A stretch of 64,000 nucleotides of DNA from an uncultured Bacilli bacterium. GTDB lineage: Bacteria > Bacillota_I > Bacilli_A > RF39 > UBA660. The first letter of the stretch is position 1, and each line of letters starts with the position of its first letter. The notes under the pieces are model-generated. The model made no database searches and was not told the DNA's origin. It worked only from the letters and a program-made list of their open reading frames with translations. A program made the position numbers and the translations under genes. This document shows, in pieces, positions 8,033 to 17,694 of this stretch. Location of the stretch: NCBI GenBank assembly GCA_934163035.1, contig CAKPJX010000002.1, forward strand, positions 1-64,000, written 5' to 3'.

Positions 8033-8716
8033 CTATTTTACCTTTCTACGCTTCTTTAATTCATATACAACATCAGCTTGATTACATACATTTTCAGAAT
8101 GAGTAACAATAATTATACATTTATTATCATTCTTAGCTAAATCTTTTAATATCTTTAAAATATCATTTTCTGTTTCCTTATCCAAATTACCAGTAGGCTC
8201 ATCTGCTAAAATAATCTTAGGATTATAAGATAGGCTTCTAGCAATCGCCACTCTTTGTTGTTCTCCACCTGATAATTTTAAAACTCTTCTATCTTTTTGG
8301 GATGTCTCCAGTCCAACACTCTTCATCAACTCAAGTGCTCTCTCTGTTTTATTATCTATTGCTAAATTACTAACATTCATAGATAAAACTATATTTTCAA
8401 TAGCTGTTAAATGTGGTAATAAATTATAACTCTGAAAAACTATTCCTATATCTCTACTTCTATAATTATCCAAATCTATATCTCTAAGTTCTCTACCATT
8501 AAATGTTATAGATCCTTCATAATTATTTTCTAGACCACTAAGTAATGATAATAAAGTTGTTTTTCCACTTCCACTTTTACCTTTAATAGCATAAACTTTT
8601 CCATTATAAAACTCATAATTCAAATCTTTAAAAACATATTCTCCCTCTAAAGCATCAGAGTATCTATATGAAACATTTTCTATCTTTAATACTAAATCTT
8701 TATCCTTATTTTTCAT
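8033..8716 (-). CDS. MacB-type ABC transporter ATPase
   Basis: A 227-residue ABC ATPase with Walker A GKSGSGKTT (residues 45-53), Q-loop VFQSYNLLPHLT, signature LSGGEQQRVAIARSL, Walker B IILADEPTGNLD and switch histidine VTHSE. The LPHLTAIENI and EPTGNLD motifs are typical of the LolD/MacB/FtsE class. It overlaps the permease gene by one base in ATGA style, so the two form a transporter. Such pairs usually export peptides or perform envelope mechanotransmission and are often controlled by an adjacent two-component system, as here. Confidence 0.93.
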   Translation of the reverse strand: MKNKDKDLVLKIENVSYRYSDALEGEYVFKDLNYEFYNGKVYAIKGKSGSGKTTLLSLLSGLENNYEGSITFNGRELRDIDLDNYRSRDIGIVFQSYNLLPHLTAIENIVLSMNVSNLAIDNKTERALELMKSVGLETSQKDRRVLKLSGGEQQRVAIARSLSYNPKIILADEPTGNLDKETENDILKILKDLAKNDNKCIIIVTHSENVCNQADVVYELKKRRKVK

Positions 8717-10182
8717 TACGATCTCTCCTTTAAAATAGTAAGTGGTGAAAATTTCTGAATACTTATCATTGAGCTAGAACAACTAATTAATGTTATCAAT
8801 AGTCCTATTCCAAGTAATTCAACTAATACTTTAAAATCAACTGCTGCATCTATACTATCAAAAGCCTGAATATTAGTAACACCTTTAAAAGACTTATTAT
8901 TAAAACCACCCCTTGGAACTTTATTACCATTATTATCTAAGCCATTACCTCTACCAAAGTTCTTACCAATTTCATTCATTTCATTCTTTGCTGATGAAAT
9001 TTCATTAGCTAGTAAACTATTTGAAACAGGTACACTAATAATAGCTCCTATACCAGCTCCTATAATTAAAGACACAAATGATACAATCATTAATTCACAT
9101 AAGAACTGTAAACAAACTTTAGACTTTTTCATACCTATAGTTCTTAAAACACCTATCTCATACTTTCTTTCCCTTAAATTTATCATATTAATAACAAATA
9201 AAATTATTGTACCTATTACTAAAGTTATTATTAAAAATGTAATAGCAAAAGTTCTAACATTAGAAATAGTACTAGTAGCATTCTGAACTTGATCTAAGTT
9301 GGTCTCAAGTTTTAAAGAATCACTTAATCCCTTTTCAGTTAATTCTTTTTCAAAACTCTCAATAACATCACTACTAGTTAATATAAAAGTAGGTGCTGAA
9401 GAAATATTCAAATCAGAATTATTATTTTTAATATTATTAACAACATTAGTATTTGTTATTATAGTATTAACAGAATTAGAAAACATTTTTAAACCATTAT
9501 CACTATCTTCTTTTTCTTTATAAATACCAGTAACTGTTAACTCATAAGTATTATCCTCATTAGAACTATCAATAATAATTATAGTATCCCCTACTTTTAT
9601 ATTATTTAAAGTTGCTAACTCATTATTTATAATACAATTATTACCTTCAAAGTCAGTTGATACTTCACCATCAGTAATAGTATAACTACCTTCTATAAAA
9701 TCATTCATAGAATCAATTGAAGAATATCCTTTTAATGTAAAATCACTACTATCATTATTATTAAAATCTCCTTTTGGTCTATCCATTTTTCCATCTGATA
9801 AACTATTTTCTGCTTTAGTTAAATTAGAATTAACTCCTAAACTAAGAGTATAATAGTAACTTTTAACATACTTACTATCAGCATAATTTTTTATATCATC
9901 AACAGATATAGAACTTATAGAATTAAACTTCTCACGCATATCTTCCTTAGAGCCATCTCTATCTTCAGGATTAAAATCCTTCATCATGTTTTCTCTATTA
10001 ACTCCTATTGTAGCTTCAACCTCATACTTATCTTCATAAGACTTTATCAAGCTACTAGATGAATTATTTATCGCTAGTGTAACAGAAACAGCACAAGCAA
10101 TAACTAAAATAATACTTCCAATTAATATGTTTCTACCCTTATTTCTATTTATTGAAGTAAGAGCATTCTTTAAAATATACAT
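8716..10182 (-). CDS. MacB/FtsX-type ABC permease
   Basis: A 488-residue protein with an N-terminal membrane segment (residues 20-42), a long extracytoplasmic domain (about 43-305) rich in Asn, Asp and Ser, then three membrane segments, the classic MacB/FtsX layout. The MINLRERKYEIGVLRTIGMKK motif after the second membrane segment (shown here in part) is the conserved cytoplasmic coupling helix. The last loop contains a FGRGNGLDNNG stretch. It is translationally coupled to the ATPase downstream and follows the sensor kinase gene by 70 bp. Confidence 0.9.
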   Translation of the reverse strand: MYILKNALTSINRNKGRNILIGSIILVIACAVSVTLAINNSSSSLIKSYEDKYEVEATIGVNRENMMKDFNPEDRDGSKEDMREKFNSISSISVDDIKNYADSKYVKSYYYTLSLGVNSNLTKAENSLSDGKMDRPKGDFNNNDSSDFTLKGYSSIDSMNDFIEGSYTITDGEVSTDFEGNNCIINNELATLNNIKVGDTIIIIDSSNEDNTYELTVTGIYKEKEDSDNGLKMFSNSVNTIITNTNVVNNIKNNNSDLNISSAPTFILTSSDVIESFEKELTEKGLSDSLKLETNLDQVQNATSTISNVRTFAITFLIITLVIGTIILFVINMINLRERKYEIGVLRTIGMKKSKVCLQFLCELMIVSFVSLIIGAGIGAIISVPVSNSLLANEISSAKNEMNEIGKNFGRGNGLDNNGNKVPRGGFNNKSFKGVTNIQAFDSIDAAVDFKVLVELLGIGLLITLISCSSSMISIQKFSPLTILKERS

Positions 10183-10252
10183 AAATTCCTCCTTTGTATA
10201 TTTAAATACTATTAATAAAGTATTAAATCAAAATTAAATCAAAAAAAAAGTT

Positions 10253-11473
10253 TTACTTTTTAAATAAAACTTTAAAAGTCGTTACTCCATCACTTGATGA
10301 TGCCCCTATCTCACCATTATGATTATCAACAATATTTTTGGCAATCGCAAGACCTAATCCATATCTATTATTATCCCTATTTCTAGATTTATCCCCTCTA
10401 TAAAATCTTTCAAATATCTTACTCTCTTCACCTCTAGGTATCTCATCACCCATATTTTTAACTAATAACTCTATATTATTATTTACTTCTTTCAAAGAAA
10501 TATTAATAGTACCACCCTTTTTAGAATGATTAGTCGCATTATCTAATAATATTTCAACTAATTGTTTTATACTATTTTCATCTAATTTCATTTTTATATT
10601 ACTATCAATATCATAATCAATTTTAATATTCTTCTCAAAAGCCCTACCTTCAAATGTTAAAGTAGATAATTCAACTATTTTAGATAAATCTTTCTCTTTA
10701 AGATCCAATGAACTTTTCTCTTCACTAGAAGCTAATTTTAATAAATCATTTATCAACAAACTCATTCTATCAGCTTCACTCTTAATATTTTTAAGCCACT
10801 TCTTCTCTTTAGGATTATCCTCTAATGCTTCACTTGATGCTACAATTACAGAAAGAGGTGTTTTTAACTCATGAGAAGCATCTGCTATAAATTGTTTTTG
10901 CTTATCAAAACTTTCCTTAACTGGTACAATAATCCATTCAGTAATTATCTTAGAAATAAAAAAAACTACTACCTCTAATAAAATAAATATTAAAATAGAC
11001 AATCTAAGTACAGTTAAAAGACTAATCTTAATATCACTATTATCAAGTATTATTAAATAATTACCCTGACTATAAACATATGAATAATTACTAAAATATA
11101 AACATCCTATATATTTATCTTTTATATTACGTTTATTTAATATCTTACTAGCTAAAAGAGCTATCTCATCAAAATGAACTTCACTATTAGAATGATTTAT
11201 AATTTCTTTTATATTATTATCTTCATCCATTAAAATTGTATAAACAGTAGAATCCATAAATCTAATATTATCATCAATTGGTCTAAATTGATATAAACCA
11301 TTCATCTTATTTCTATGTTTTCCTTCATTATCAGTAAAAATATTTAAACTATTAACTACAGAATTTTTTTGTTCTATATAATTTTGAACATTAAATATTG
11401 TAATAAAACTAATTATACTAATAGTTAAAATTGTAAAAATAGTAAAGAAAACTTTATTCCTTAACTTCTTCAT
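10253..11473 (-). CDS. Sensor histidine kinase
   Basis: A 406-residue membrane histidine kinase with two membrane segments (residues 8-28 and about 150-175) enclosing an extracytoplasmic sensor of some 120 residues. The H-box ASHELKTPLSVI holds the phosphorylated histidine; N-box DNATNHSKKGG, G1 RFYRGDKSRN and G2 GLGLAIAKNIV form the ATP-binding domain. Its start overlaps the end of the response regulator gene by 20 bp. It likely senses an envelope or peptide signal and controls the ABC genes just downstream. Confidence 0.92.
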   Translation of the reverse strand: MKKLRNKVFFTIFTILTISIISFITIFNVQNYIEQKNSVVNSLNIFTDNEGKHRNKMNGLYQFRPIDDNIRFMDSTVYTILMDEDNNIKEIINHSNSEVHFDEIALLASKILNKRNIKDKYIGCLYFSNYSYVYSQGNYLIILDNSDIKISLLTVLRLSILIFILLEVVVFFISKIITEWIIVPVKESFDKQKQFIADASHELKTPLSVIVASSEALEDNPKEKKWLKNIKSEADRMSLLINDLLKLASSEEKSSLDLKEKDLSKIVELSTLTFEGRAFEKNIKIDYDIDSNIKMKLDENSIKQLVEILLDNATNHSKKGGTINISLKEVNNNIELLVKNMGDEIPRGEESKIFERFYRGDKSRNRDNNRYGLGLAIAKNIVDNHNGEIGASSSDGVTTFKVLFKK

Positions 11474-12149
11474 CTAAAACCTCCAACTTATAGCCAAGTC
11501 CCCTAACAGATTTTATATTAACATTAGCACCAATAGCTTTCAGTTTTCTTCTTATAAATGACAAAAATACTTCCAAGTTATTAGACCCTATTTCATTTTC
11601 TATTCCCCATACTTTATCATATATCTGATCCTTTGATAATATTTGATTTGAATTATTAAAGAAATATTCTAATAACAAAAACTCTTTACAAACAAGTTCT
11701 ACTTCTTCACCAGTCTTAGTACATAAAAGTTTTGAATTAGCTGTATCTAAATCTAGGTTTCCAACACTAATTATATTATTTTTTATCATATCAGGACTTT
11801 TTAATTGCACATTGATTCTAGCAATCAACTCATCCATATGAAATGGCTTTGTAACATAATCATTAGCTCCATTTTCTAAACCATCTAACTTGTCTTCTAA
11901 AGTTGACTTTGCTGTAAGCATAATAACCTTACTAGTAATTTTTTTATCACGAAGTCTTTTCAAAATATCAAAACCATTCATATTAGGTAACATAACATCT
12001 AATATAATTAGATCATAAATATTAGAAAGTGCTTGATAAAGCCCTTCCTCTCCATCACCACATATATCAACTATATATTTCTCTTTCTTTAAACGACTAC
12101 TTATTAAATCAGCTAAATTAAATTCATCTTCTATAATTAAAATTCGCAT
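11454..12149 (-). CDS. OmpR/PhoB-family response regulator
   Basis: A 231-residue regulator. The receiver domain has the acidic pair EDE (residues 7-9), the phosphoacceptor in LIILDVMLP (Asp near 51) and the switch lysine in YVTKPFH. The C-terminal half is a winged-helix DNA-binding domain (VCKEFLLLEYFF, then NLEVFLSFIRRKL and VRGLGYKLE). It overlaps the kinase gene and leads the five-gene run down to 7231, suggesting control of that transporter. Confidence 0.93.
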   Translation of the reverse strand: MRILIIEDEFNLADLISSRLKKEKYIVDICGDGEEGLYQALSNIYDLIILDVMLPNMNGFDILKRLRDKKITSKVIMLTAKSTLEDKLDGLENGANDYVTKPFHMDELIARINVQLKSPDMIKNNIISVGNLDLDTANSKLLCTKTGEEVELVCKEFLLLEYFFNNSNQILSKDQIYDKVWGIENEIGSNNLEVFLSFIRRKLKAIGANVNIKSVRGLGYKLEVLDEEVKE

Positions 12150-12192
12150 AACATCACCACATACTATATATAATAAAATTATTAAATAAAAA

Positions 12193-12663
12193 TTAAACTA
12201 TGAAATTAGAAAATGATATTTCTAAACGCTTATACTTACCGGTATAATCTATTTTATAATCTGTAGTATACTTACTAACTACTCTTTTCCAAAAAGAAGA
12301 AGCAACATCAGAAAGTGGAACTGCTTTAATCATCCAATTACCTCTATACATATCAAAGACTTTAAATACAGCTGCCTCTGCAATACCCTTTTTCTTATAA
12401 TTATTTAAAACAAATATTTCACTTATCTCATAATTATTATCATGATTATCATCAATTAAAATAAATCCTAAAATATCATTATCATTCTTTATAAAATAAG
12501 CATAATTATCCACAAAGTATTTATCTAAATCATAATGATACTTACAATCACGAGAACAAAAATCAATTGGAAAATAATAACTAATATCATGTAAGTATAA
12601 TTGCATTAATAATTCTAATTTTTCTCTATCACATTCCATAACTTTTTCTAAATTTATTTCCAT
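12193..12663 (-). CDS. GNAT-family acetyltransferase
   Basis: A 156-residue protein with the GNAT core: strand ILGFILIDDN, then EISEIFVLNNYKKKGIAEAAVFKVF, where the (R/K)-x-x-G-I/x-A acetyl-CoA loop appears as KKKGIAEA. The C-terminal W-beta-bulge region (WMIKAVPLSD, SFWKRVV) also fits. Substrate is unknown. It lies 11 bp after the recombinase gene and may be a passenger of element 1. Confidence 0.8.
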   Translation of the reverse strand: MEINLEKVMECDREKLELLMQLYLHDISYYFPIDFCSRDCKYHYDLDKYFVDNYAYFIKNDNDILGFILIDDNHDNNYEISEIFVLNNYKKKGIAEAAVFKVFDMYRGNWMIKAVPLSDVASSFWKRVVSKYTTDYKIDYTGKYKRLEISFSNFIV

Positions 12664-12674
12664 AAAATCACCAT

Positions 12675-14075
12675 CTATATTATATCACAATACTTAAATA
12701 ACACATTATCAATAACAACATTCCCATCATCTTTTCTAACTTTAATCTTCCTAACAAATCTCTCAAAAAACACCTTTTTCTCATGATTAGTCAAATTAAT
12801 AAAATTATTTTTTAAATTAACTATGTTTCTACTTATATCACTATTATTAATATCATAAGAAGAAACATCATTTGATATAGAAGTAATTTCTTTTTCTATA
12901 TTATTACTTAACTGAGTATATTTATCATGATCTATCTCTTCATTTAAATAAAGTCCTAATACTTTATTTTTTTTCTTTTTAAGCCTCTCTACTACTATTC
13001 TATCTTTATCTACTTTTTCTAAGTTATCATCAAAAATACTAGTAGTATATTCAAAATCCACTACATTATCTAAATACTTTAAAAAAGCTTTCTCCATCTT
13101 CTTATGAGAAAACCCCATAGTCTTACATTCTTTATTTATACATCTATAAGTAATATATTTTTTATTATTTTTTATTTGTTCTTTAGCTATAAATCTACTA
13201 CCACAACTACTACATCTTAATACTCTAAAATAATACGTATCATCAGAAGAAGATCTTTTATTATAAAATTTCTTTCTCGATTCAATCAACTCATTAACAC
13301 TATAAAATAACTCTTTATTAATTATTGGTTCTATATCTTTACCATCAACTTCAAAGTTATTATTTTTATTTACTCCATATCTAACTCTACCTATATAAAG
13401 AGGATTAGTAAGTATAGATTTAATTGTTGAAGCATGCCACTTACCACCTCTTTTAGTAGGAATATCTAATTCTATTAAATTATTCGCAATACTAACCATA
13501 GATTCACCATTTAAATACCATTCAAATATCTTTTTAACATATAAAGCTTCATATTCATTTATTTTTAAACTTCCATTACCAACTAAATAGTCATATCCAA
13601 AAACACCATTACAATTAGTATAATTACCTTCTCTAGTTTTCTGCTCATATCCTAAAGTAACTCTCTCAGCCAAATTTTCCCTTTCAAATTCAGCAAAGAT
13701 CCCAATTATTTTAACAAACATCCTCCCAACAGCATTAGAAGTATCAATCTTTTCAGTCTGTGAATTAAATGTACAATCATACTTATCAAATAACTCAATT
13801 AAATAAATAAGATCTTTAACACTTCTAGTTATTCGATCTAATTTATAAACTAATACATTATTTATTTTCCCATCTCTAACATCATTAATTAATCTTAAGA
13901 CTTCACCTCTATCAGTTAAGTTCTTACCAGATATACCATCATCAATATAATAATCAACTATATTCCAATCATTAACTTCTGCATACTTAGTAAGCTTATC
14001 TTTTTGAGCATGAATACTAAAACCATCATTTGCCTGCTCCTCAGTAGATACTCTACAATAAATAGCTGTATTCAT
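12675..14075 (-). CDS. Large serine recombinase (element 1)
   Basis: A 466-residue serine recombinase. The N-terminal resolvase domain has the catalytic serine in YCRVSTEEQ (Ser near residue 10) and the arginines in YKLDRITRS. A Recombinase domain follows (GVFGYDYL, IANNLIELDIPTKRGGKWHASTIKSILTNPLYIGRVRYG). Then comes the zinc ribbon: C-x2-C in LRCSSCGSRF and a C-x4-C in YRCINKECK. Residues 345-440 form a Lys-rich coiled coil. This is the layout of TndX/TP901-1-type integrases, which recombine short att sites in one direction unless a directionality factor is present. It is the only recombinase inside element 1 and therefore the candidate for its integration and excision. It starts 2 bp after a 32-codon ORF. 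Confidence 0.95.
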   Translation of the reverse strand: MNTAIYCRVSTEEQANDGFSIHAQKDKLTKYAEVNDWNIVDYYIDDGISGKNLTDRGEVLRLINDVRDGKINNVLVYKLDRITRSVKDLIYLIELFDKYDCTFNSQTEKIDTSNAVGRMFVKIIGIFAEFERENLAERVTLGYEQKTREGNYTNCNGVFGYDYLVGNGSLKINEYEALYVKKIFEWYLNGESMVSIANNLIELDIPTKRGGKWHASTIKSILTNPLYIGRVRYGVNKNNNFEVDGKDIEPIINKELFYSVNELIESRKKFYNKRSSSDDTYYFRVLRCSSCGSRFIAKEQIKNNKKYITYRCINKECKTMGFSHKKMEKAFLKYLDNVVDFEYTTSIFDDNLEKVDKDRIVVERLKKKKNKVLGLYLNEEIDHDKYTQLSNNIEKEITSISNDVSSYDINNSDISRNIVNLKNNFINLTNHEKKVFFERFVRKIKVRKDDGNVVIDNVLFKYCDII

Positions 14076-14077
14076 AA

Positions 14078-14176
14078 CTACAACTCACTTTTTGATTGAT
14101 CAGAAATTCTTAAAACACTAGTCTTCAAAAAAAACTTCATCATCATAATTGATAACTCTTTTGGTAATTTAATCAT
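14078..14176 (-). CDS. Small ORF directly upstream of recombinase, 32 aa
   Basis: The minus strand reads MIKLPKELSIMMM, then a short basic/hydrophobic helix ending SDQSKSEL. AGAGGAG lies 5-6 bases before the ATG, and its TAG ends 2 bases before the recombinase ATG, so the two are coupled. The sequence is amphipathic and resembles no family I can name. A similarly placed small ORF precedes the element 2 recombinase. It could be a leader peptide or a directionality factor; both are speculation. Confidence 0.5.
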   Translation of the reverse strand: MIKLPKELSIMMMKFFLKTSVLRISDQSKSEL

Positions 14177-14228
14177 ATAATCTCCTCTAATAATTCATCT
14201 AATTATATGAAAAATAAAACTAAATATT

Positions 14229-14257
14229 AAAAAAACTATAGTAACAAATACTATAGT
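14229..14257 (-). terminator. Terminator after YfhO-family gene
   Basis: Minus strand ACTATAGT-ATTTGTT-ACTATAGT followed by TTTTTT, directly after the 14262 stop codon. Confidence 0.8.
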
Positions 14258-14261
14258 ATAA

Positions 14262-16454
14262 TTAATGTTTACTTTTTAATTTATAAAAAATTAAACCACT
14301 AAGAGAAAGAAACGATATAACTAAACCAATATTTAATCCCTTAGGATAATAAGAAAACACAATCTTATTACTGCCCTTATTACCTTTAACAGCCATAAAT
14401 CCATTATCAACTTTTTCAATTGGAACTATCTTACCATTTATAGTAGCTCTCCAACCCTCATCATATGGAACAGTATATAAAATTAAAGTATCCCCACTCA
14501 AATCAATAGATGATTTGAAACCATTATTAATATATTTAAATTTATTACTTTTAATATTTACATCACTATCATAAAGATTACCATACTTTTTTATTTGCTC
14601 ATTACTTAAAATAATACTTTCATTAAGACTCTTAGTTTTTAAACCAGTACTATACTCCATAAACTCATTATTACTGATATATTTATTAAATACAAGACCC
14701 ATCTCTCTAAAATCAGGATTAGAATATACACCATAGTTCTTAGTATTATAATCCAACTCATATCCAAATTCACTAAGATCAGAATTACCACAAGAAATAA
14801 TATATTTAACTGATAAAAAATTATTTAAATCTCTATTCTTATAATCAATATAGGTAGAAACAATTCTATTATAATCTATACTCTTATAAAACTCAAAAGC
14901 ACTACCAGAAATATTTGAATTAAAAGATTTTAAATTACTATTTTTAATTACCAATCCTAAATTAGATAGACATGAATCAGTAGCATTACTTCTAACAAGT
15001 TCATTAAATTTAAGTTCTTTGTAACTATTTATATAATTATTAAAATATTCATCATAATTAAATTTATTACCTCTATATTTATATATAGTATAATTCCCCC
15101 AAAAACTAGAAAATATCATAACTCCTAAAATAATTAAAGAAACTTTATTTTTAGAAAATTTGAATATTAGAAAAAGCATAACTAAATTAATAACCATAGC
15201 ACCAATCATCATAAAAATATATCTAATATCATGGATATACTGAATATTAGGATGAATACAACGTAATACAAAGTAAAATAAAATTACCAAAAACAAACTA
15301 CTAATAGAAATCAAAAAACCAGATGTTGTTTTAATATTATCCTCTAAACATTTTAAAGATGCTAAAGACATAATTAATACAGGCATATAAAACCATCTTG
15401 CATAGTATGTTGTTGTAAATAGAAAAAACATACTATTTAGTATTGGTATCATCATAATAAATACACAAGTAATCATCAAAATACTAATCCAACTTTTAGG
15501 TTTTTTTAATATATATGAAATACCAAGAACAGATCCTACAAATGGTAAATAAAAGTCAACACTACCATAATTTTGAATGTTTAAAAAAGCTCTTGGATAC
15601 ATTATTTCAGATGGAAAGAAAAAAGCCCTAAATATTTCAACATAATGTGAAAAATTATTATACTTAAGACTACCAAGAAGTGTCCAACTATTACTAACTC
15701 TAGGATTAGAAACAGTAAATAAAAACGAAGGTATTAAAACAAAACTAGCTAATAAAGTTCCAAGTACACCCTCAAGAAGAATAGTAAAAAACTGTCTCCA
15801 ACTAAACTTATAATCTTTTGATAAGACTTTAAACAAATAATATATTATTACAAATGCAACCTGGCCAATAAACATAAACCAATTAGTAAATGCATTTAAC
15901 GCAACACATAATGCAAAAGGTAATTTCTTACCATCATACACTAAATTATCAAGAGTATATAAAAGTAGTGGAAATAAGACTACTGAATCATACATATGAA
16001 AAAGTATACTTGTAAATTGAAAACCACAAAAAGAATATAATAAAGATCCTAATACTGCTAGTTTTCCATCTTTAACATATCTCTTTAAAAACAAATATGA
16101 AGTAAGTCCAGATACAGAAAATTTAATTATTATTAAAAATGGATTAATTATAGGAATCCAATCTACTGGGAATAAATAAGCAATCAGACTAAAAGGACTA
16201 AATAAATTATAAAAACTAAATGTTGCGATAAAGTCACTGCCTAAATCATTAAACCAAGTCCATAAATAGCTACCAGATTTCAATGAATAATTAGCTATTT
16301 TCCCAAATAAAATCTGCTGAGTATTATAATCAGCCACTAAAGAAAATAATCCTTTACCAACAATCATATTAGGAAGAATAATTAAACAACCTAATATAAA
16401 TGAAAGAAAAAAAGACATAAACAAATAATTTTTAAAAATGCTTTTTTTCTTCAT
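14262..16454 (-). CDS. yfhO: YfhO-family polytopic membrane protein
   Basis: A 730-residue protein with about a dozen membrane segments in the first 470 residues and one near the C-terminus, separated by an extracytoplasmic domain. It begins with the YfhO/GT-C-like pattern: a long first loop containing PNMIVGKGLFSLVADYNTQQ and a DLGSDFIATFSFY segment. The C-terminal PYDEGWRATINGK motif is diagnostic of YfhO proteins. Family members are proposed to transfer sugars from undecaprenyl-phosphate carriers to teichoic acids or glycolipids outside the cell. The partner CsbB-like glycosyltransferase is not in the window. Isolated between terminators, it has its own transcript. Confidence 0.88.
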   Translation of the reverse strand: MKKKSIFKNYLFMSFFLSFILGCLIILPNMIVGKGLFSLVADYNTQQILFGKIANYSLKSGSYLWTWFNDLGSDFIATFSFYNLFSPFSLIAYLFPVDWIPIINPFLIIIKFSVSGLTSYLFLKRYVKDGKLAVLGSLLYSFCGFQFTSILFHMYDSVVLFPLLLYTLDNLVYDGKKLPFALCVALNAFTNWFMFIGQVAFVIIYYLFKVLSKDYKFSWRQFFTILLEGVLGTLLASFVLIPSFLFTVSNPRVSNSWTLLGSLKYNNFSHYVEIFRAFFFPSEIMYPRAFLNIQNYGSVDFYLPFVGSVLGISYILKKPKSWISILMITCVFIMMIPILNSMFFLFTTTYYARWFYMPVLIMSLASLKCLEDNIKTTSGFLISISSLFLVILFYFVLRCIHPNIQYIHDIRYIFMMIGAMVINLVMLFLIFKFSKNKVSLIILGVMIFSSFWGNYTIYKYRGNKFNYDEYFNNYINSYKELKFNELVRSNATDSCLSNLGLVIKNSNLKSFNSNISGSAFEFYKSIDYNRIVSTYIDYKNRDLNNFLSVKYIISCGNSDLSEFGYELDYNTKNYGVYSNPDFREMGLVFNKYISNNEFMEYSTGLKTKSLNESIILSNEQIKKYGNLYDSDVNIKSNKFKYINNGFKSSIDLSGDTLILYTVPYDEGWRATINGKIVPIEKVDNGFMAVKGNKGSNKIVFSYYPKGLNIGLVISFLSLSGLIFYKLKSKH

Positions 16455-16470
16455 AACACTACCTCCAAAA

Positions 16471-16495
16471 GAAAAGAATGGTATGAATCCATTCT
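16471..16495 (-). terminator. Terminator after trpS
   Basis: Minus strand AGAATGG-ATTCATA-CCATTCT followed by TTTTC, between the trpS stop and the YfhO start. Confidence 0.65.
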
Positions 16496-16559
16496 AAACT
16501 AACTACTAGCTTTATCTGTAAATCATACATCTAAAACTATAATATCATAAACAATAATT

Positions 16560-17609
16560 CTAATCAAAATAATTAAGCATCATTGCTTTTTTTACTTCTT
16601 TTAAAGTCTCTCTAGCTTTCTTTCTAGCCTTTTCTGTTCCATCTTTTAAAACTTTATAAACATACTCTGGATTTTTCTCTAATTCTTCTCTTTTTTCACG
16701 TATTGGAGCCAATTCTTCTTGTAATATATTATTTAAGAATTTTTTTATTTTCATATCACCTAAGCCACCACGCCTATAATGATCTTTTAATTCATCAAGA
16801 TTCTTATATTCAGGCAAATACTTTTCAAATGAATCCTCCCTACAGAATACATCAAGATAAGTAAATACAACGTTACCTTCCACTTTACCAGGATCATCAA
16901 CCCTTATATGATTAGGATCAGTATACATACCAAAAACTTTCTTCTTTATTTCTTCAGGACTATCCTTTAGAAAAATACAATTACCTAAAGATTTACTCAT
17001 TTTAGCATTACCATCAGTACCAACTAATCTCTTTTCATTAGCAGTCTCTGGTAATAGTGCTTCTGGTTCTACCAAAGTTTCTCCATAAATAGAATTAAAC
17101 TTTCTAACTATTTCTCTAGCCTGTTCAATCATTGGTAATTGGTCATCACCAACTGGTATAATTGTAGCTTTAAAAGCTGTAATGTCTGCCGTTTGACTAA
17201 CTGGATAAGTGAAAAAACCAGCTGGTATACTCTCTTCAAAACCACGTAATTTAATTTCTTCTTTAACTGTTGGATTACGATGAAGCCTAGCTACAGTTAC
17301 TAAATTCATATAATAAAATGTAAGTTCAGTTAACTCTGATACCTCAGATTGAATAAAATAACTGACTTTATTTGGATCAATACCACAAGCTAAATTATCT
17401 AGTGCTACCTCAAAAATATTATCTCTAACTTTCTTAGGGTTATCAAAGTTATCAGTTAATGCCTGAGCATCAGCAGCAAATAAATACATCTCATCATAAT
17501 CACCACTATTTTGAATTTTAACTCTACTTCTTAAAGAGCCAACATAATGACCTATATGTAATGGACCAGTTGGTCTCTCACCAGTTAATATTATTTTTTT
17601 ATTTTCCAT
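16560..17609 (-). CDS. trpS: Tryptophanyl-tRNA synthetase
   Basis: A 349-residue class I synthetase. The HIGH-like motif is GPLHIGHYVGSL, and the KMSKS loop is AKMSKSLGNCI. Other family motifs are LYLFAADAQALTDN-like (YLFAADAQALTDN), PVGDDQLPMIE and NPTVKEE. I chose the ATG at 17609 because AGGAG sits 11 bases upstream; the ATG at 17618 is too close to that site. A T-box leader with a TGG specifier precedes the gene, so it is controlled by uncharged tRNA-Trp. It lies inside the element that interrupts dacA, so either the genome has two copies or an essential gene sits in the inserted DNA. Confidence 0.96.
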   Translation of the reverse strand: MENKKIILTGERPTGPLHIGHYVGSLRSRVKIQNSGDYDEMYLFAADAQALTDNFDNPKKVRDNIFEVALDNLACGIDPNKVSYFIQSEVSELTELTFYYMNLVTVARLHRNPTVKEEIKLRGFEESIPAGFFTYPVSQTADITAFKATIIPVGDDQLPMIEQAREIVRKFNSIYGETLVEPEALLPETANEKRLVGTDGNAKMSKSLGNCIFLKDSPEEIKKKVFGMYTDPNHIRVDDPGKVEGNVVFTYLDVFCREDSFEKYLPEYKNLDELKDHYRRGGLGDMKIKKFLNNILQEELAPIREKREELEKNPEYVYKVLKDGTEKARKKARETLKEVKKAMMLNYFD

Positions 17610-17694
17610 AAATTTCATCTCCTATTTTTTATTTTATATATCAATCAAATTATAAGTAAAACCACCATCGAAAATCTAACATAACACCACTCCT

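Noticed and set aside
12193..14176. A smaller separate element around the recombinase nested in element 1
   Set aside because: I looked for a second broken gene or matching core near the recombinase and its neighbours and found none; GNAT and YfhO genes are intact.
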